Shown: piece after piece, positions 63,983 through 64,000 of the stretch
Position numbering within the stretch: the first letter of the stretch is position 1
Layout of the letters: each line of letters begins with the position of its first letter
From: Apostichopus japonicus
Taxonomy: Eukaryota; Echinodermata; Holothuroidea; Aspidochirotida; Stichopodidae
Reading direction: 5' to 3'
Length of the DNA: 64,000 nucleotides
NCBI RefSeq assembly: GCF_037975245.1
Contig: NC_092577.1
Coordinates: 23,028,398 to 23,092,397, forward strand
Made by a program: the position numbers and the translations under genes
Notes under the pieces: generated by a model
Databases searched by the model: none
The model's input: the letters and a program-made list of their open reading frames with translations, nothing else
Told to the model about the DNA's origin: nothing

Positions 63983-64000
63983 GTCTACGGCCATATCACG
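63983..64000 (+). rRNA. 5S rRNA, partial at the window edge
   Basis: The first 18 nt of a copy (GTCTACGGCCATATCACG) reach the right edge, 195 bp after the preceding start. The array therefore continues beyond the window. Confidence 0.9.

Larger units (their letters stand above)
1..64000 (+). repeat. 5S rDNA tandem array (whole window)
   Basis: The whole window is head-to-tail 5S rRNA genes with two main spacer families; both edges lie inside the array. Basic start-to-start spacing is 195 bp (192 bp before copies beginning GTAAAC), rising to 342-402 bp where a long AT-rich spacer intervenes and to 569 bp where that spacer carries a 160-bp insertion. I count 248 full-length copies, 5 lacking the 5' end, 10 stubs of 20 nt, and one edge fragment. 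No copy was seen on the minus strand. No stretch over 300 bases lacks array sequence: the longest gaps between genes, about 450 bp at 37127-37577, 38281-38731 and 39045-39495, hold a long spacer plus the insertion. Tandem 5S clusters are usual in animals and are transcribed by RNA polymerase III with TFIIIA and TFIIIC. How many copies are active cannot be read from sequence. Confidence 0.97.
52952..64000 (+). repeat. 965-bp higher-order repeat with size variants
   Basis: Units start at 52952 (1940 bp), 54892 (965), 55857 (1940), 57797 (965), 58762 (broken by the copy of block J2 from about 59.3 kb), 61468 (965), 62433 (1355) and 63788 (cut by the edge). Size differences are 975 and 390 bp, exactly five and two 195-bp units, as expected from unequal exchange in register. 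Confidence 0.9.

Noticed and set aside
1-64000. CRISPR array or bacterial repeat
   Set aside because: Repeats are about 118 nt with 5S structure and Pol III terminators, and the intervening sequences are themselves repeated. Spacers are not unique.
1-64000. Satellite centromere interpretation
   Set aside because: The tandem unit is a recognisable gene with intact promoter and helix I in most copies. Nothing in the sequence shows centromere function.

Overview
The window is one continuous tandem array of eukaryotic 5S ribosomal RNA genes. No protein-coding gene was found. Reading by eye, I count 248 full-length 5S copies, all on the + strand. There are also five copies missing their 5' end (381, 1364, 13604, 26371, 27159), ten 20-nt 5' stubs, and one copy cut by the right edge (63983). 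The gene is about 118-120 nt. It has the animal-type start GTCTACGGCC, internal Pol III promoter elements, a 3' end CCGTAGGC that pairs with the 5' end (helix I), and a T-run terminator. This sequence type and the AT-rich spacers point to a metazoan, probably an AT-rich invertebrate. I cannot fix the phylum; a flatworm is a weak guess. Gene positions below count the first G of GTCTAC as 1.

The array has at least three levels. Level 1 is the 195-bp unit: gene plus a short spacer (S, ~77 nt). Level 2 inserts a long spacer with a ~150-bp AT-rich core after every one to eight genes. The long spacers are L1 (start-to-start ~343 bp), L2 (S fused to L, ~348-383 bp) and L3 (~402 bp, with a small internal duplication). 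Level 3 is higher-order repeats, recognised because both diagnostic variants and spacing recur: ~985 bp at 0.4-2.2 kb; 1667 bp at 2.9-9.0 kb; a 4598-bp shift between 14.3-17.2 and 18.9-21.8 kb; 733 bp at 21.3-22.7 kb; a 12767-bp shift between 12.2 and 25.0 kb; 3038 bp at 30.7-36.3 kb; 2716/2728/2345 bp at 41.7-51 kb; a 9893-bp shift between 49.4 and 59.3 kb; and 965 bp with whole-195-bp expansions at 53-64 kb.

At 37-39.4 kb, three successive long spacers carry the same 160-bp insertion, bounded by the 7-bp duplication ATGATCA and ending in (GAAT)n. Uninterrupted L3 spacers elsewhere supply the empty site. This is a short retroposon-like element that was then amplified with the array.

The most notable sequence signal is a set of linked 5S variants. 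Thirty-seven copies read CAGGTAAGT (identical to the ideal 5' splice site) at gene positions 44-52, nearly always in the first gene after a long spacer. Six others read AAGGTAAGC, and 22 copies begin GTAAAC, which weakens helix I. Variants are partitioned along the window, so homogenisation looks local. I found no spliced-leader RNA, U snRNA, tRNA or other gene in the spacers. Counts are by eye and may be off by a few.
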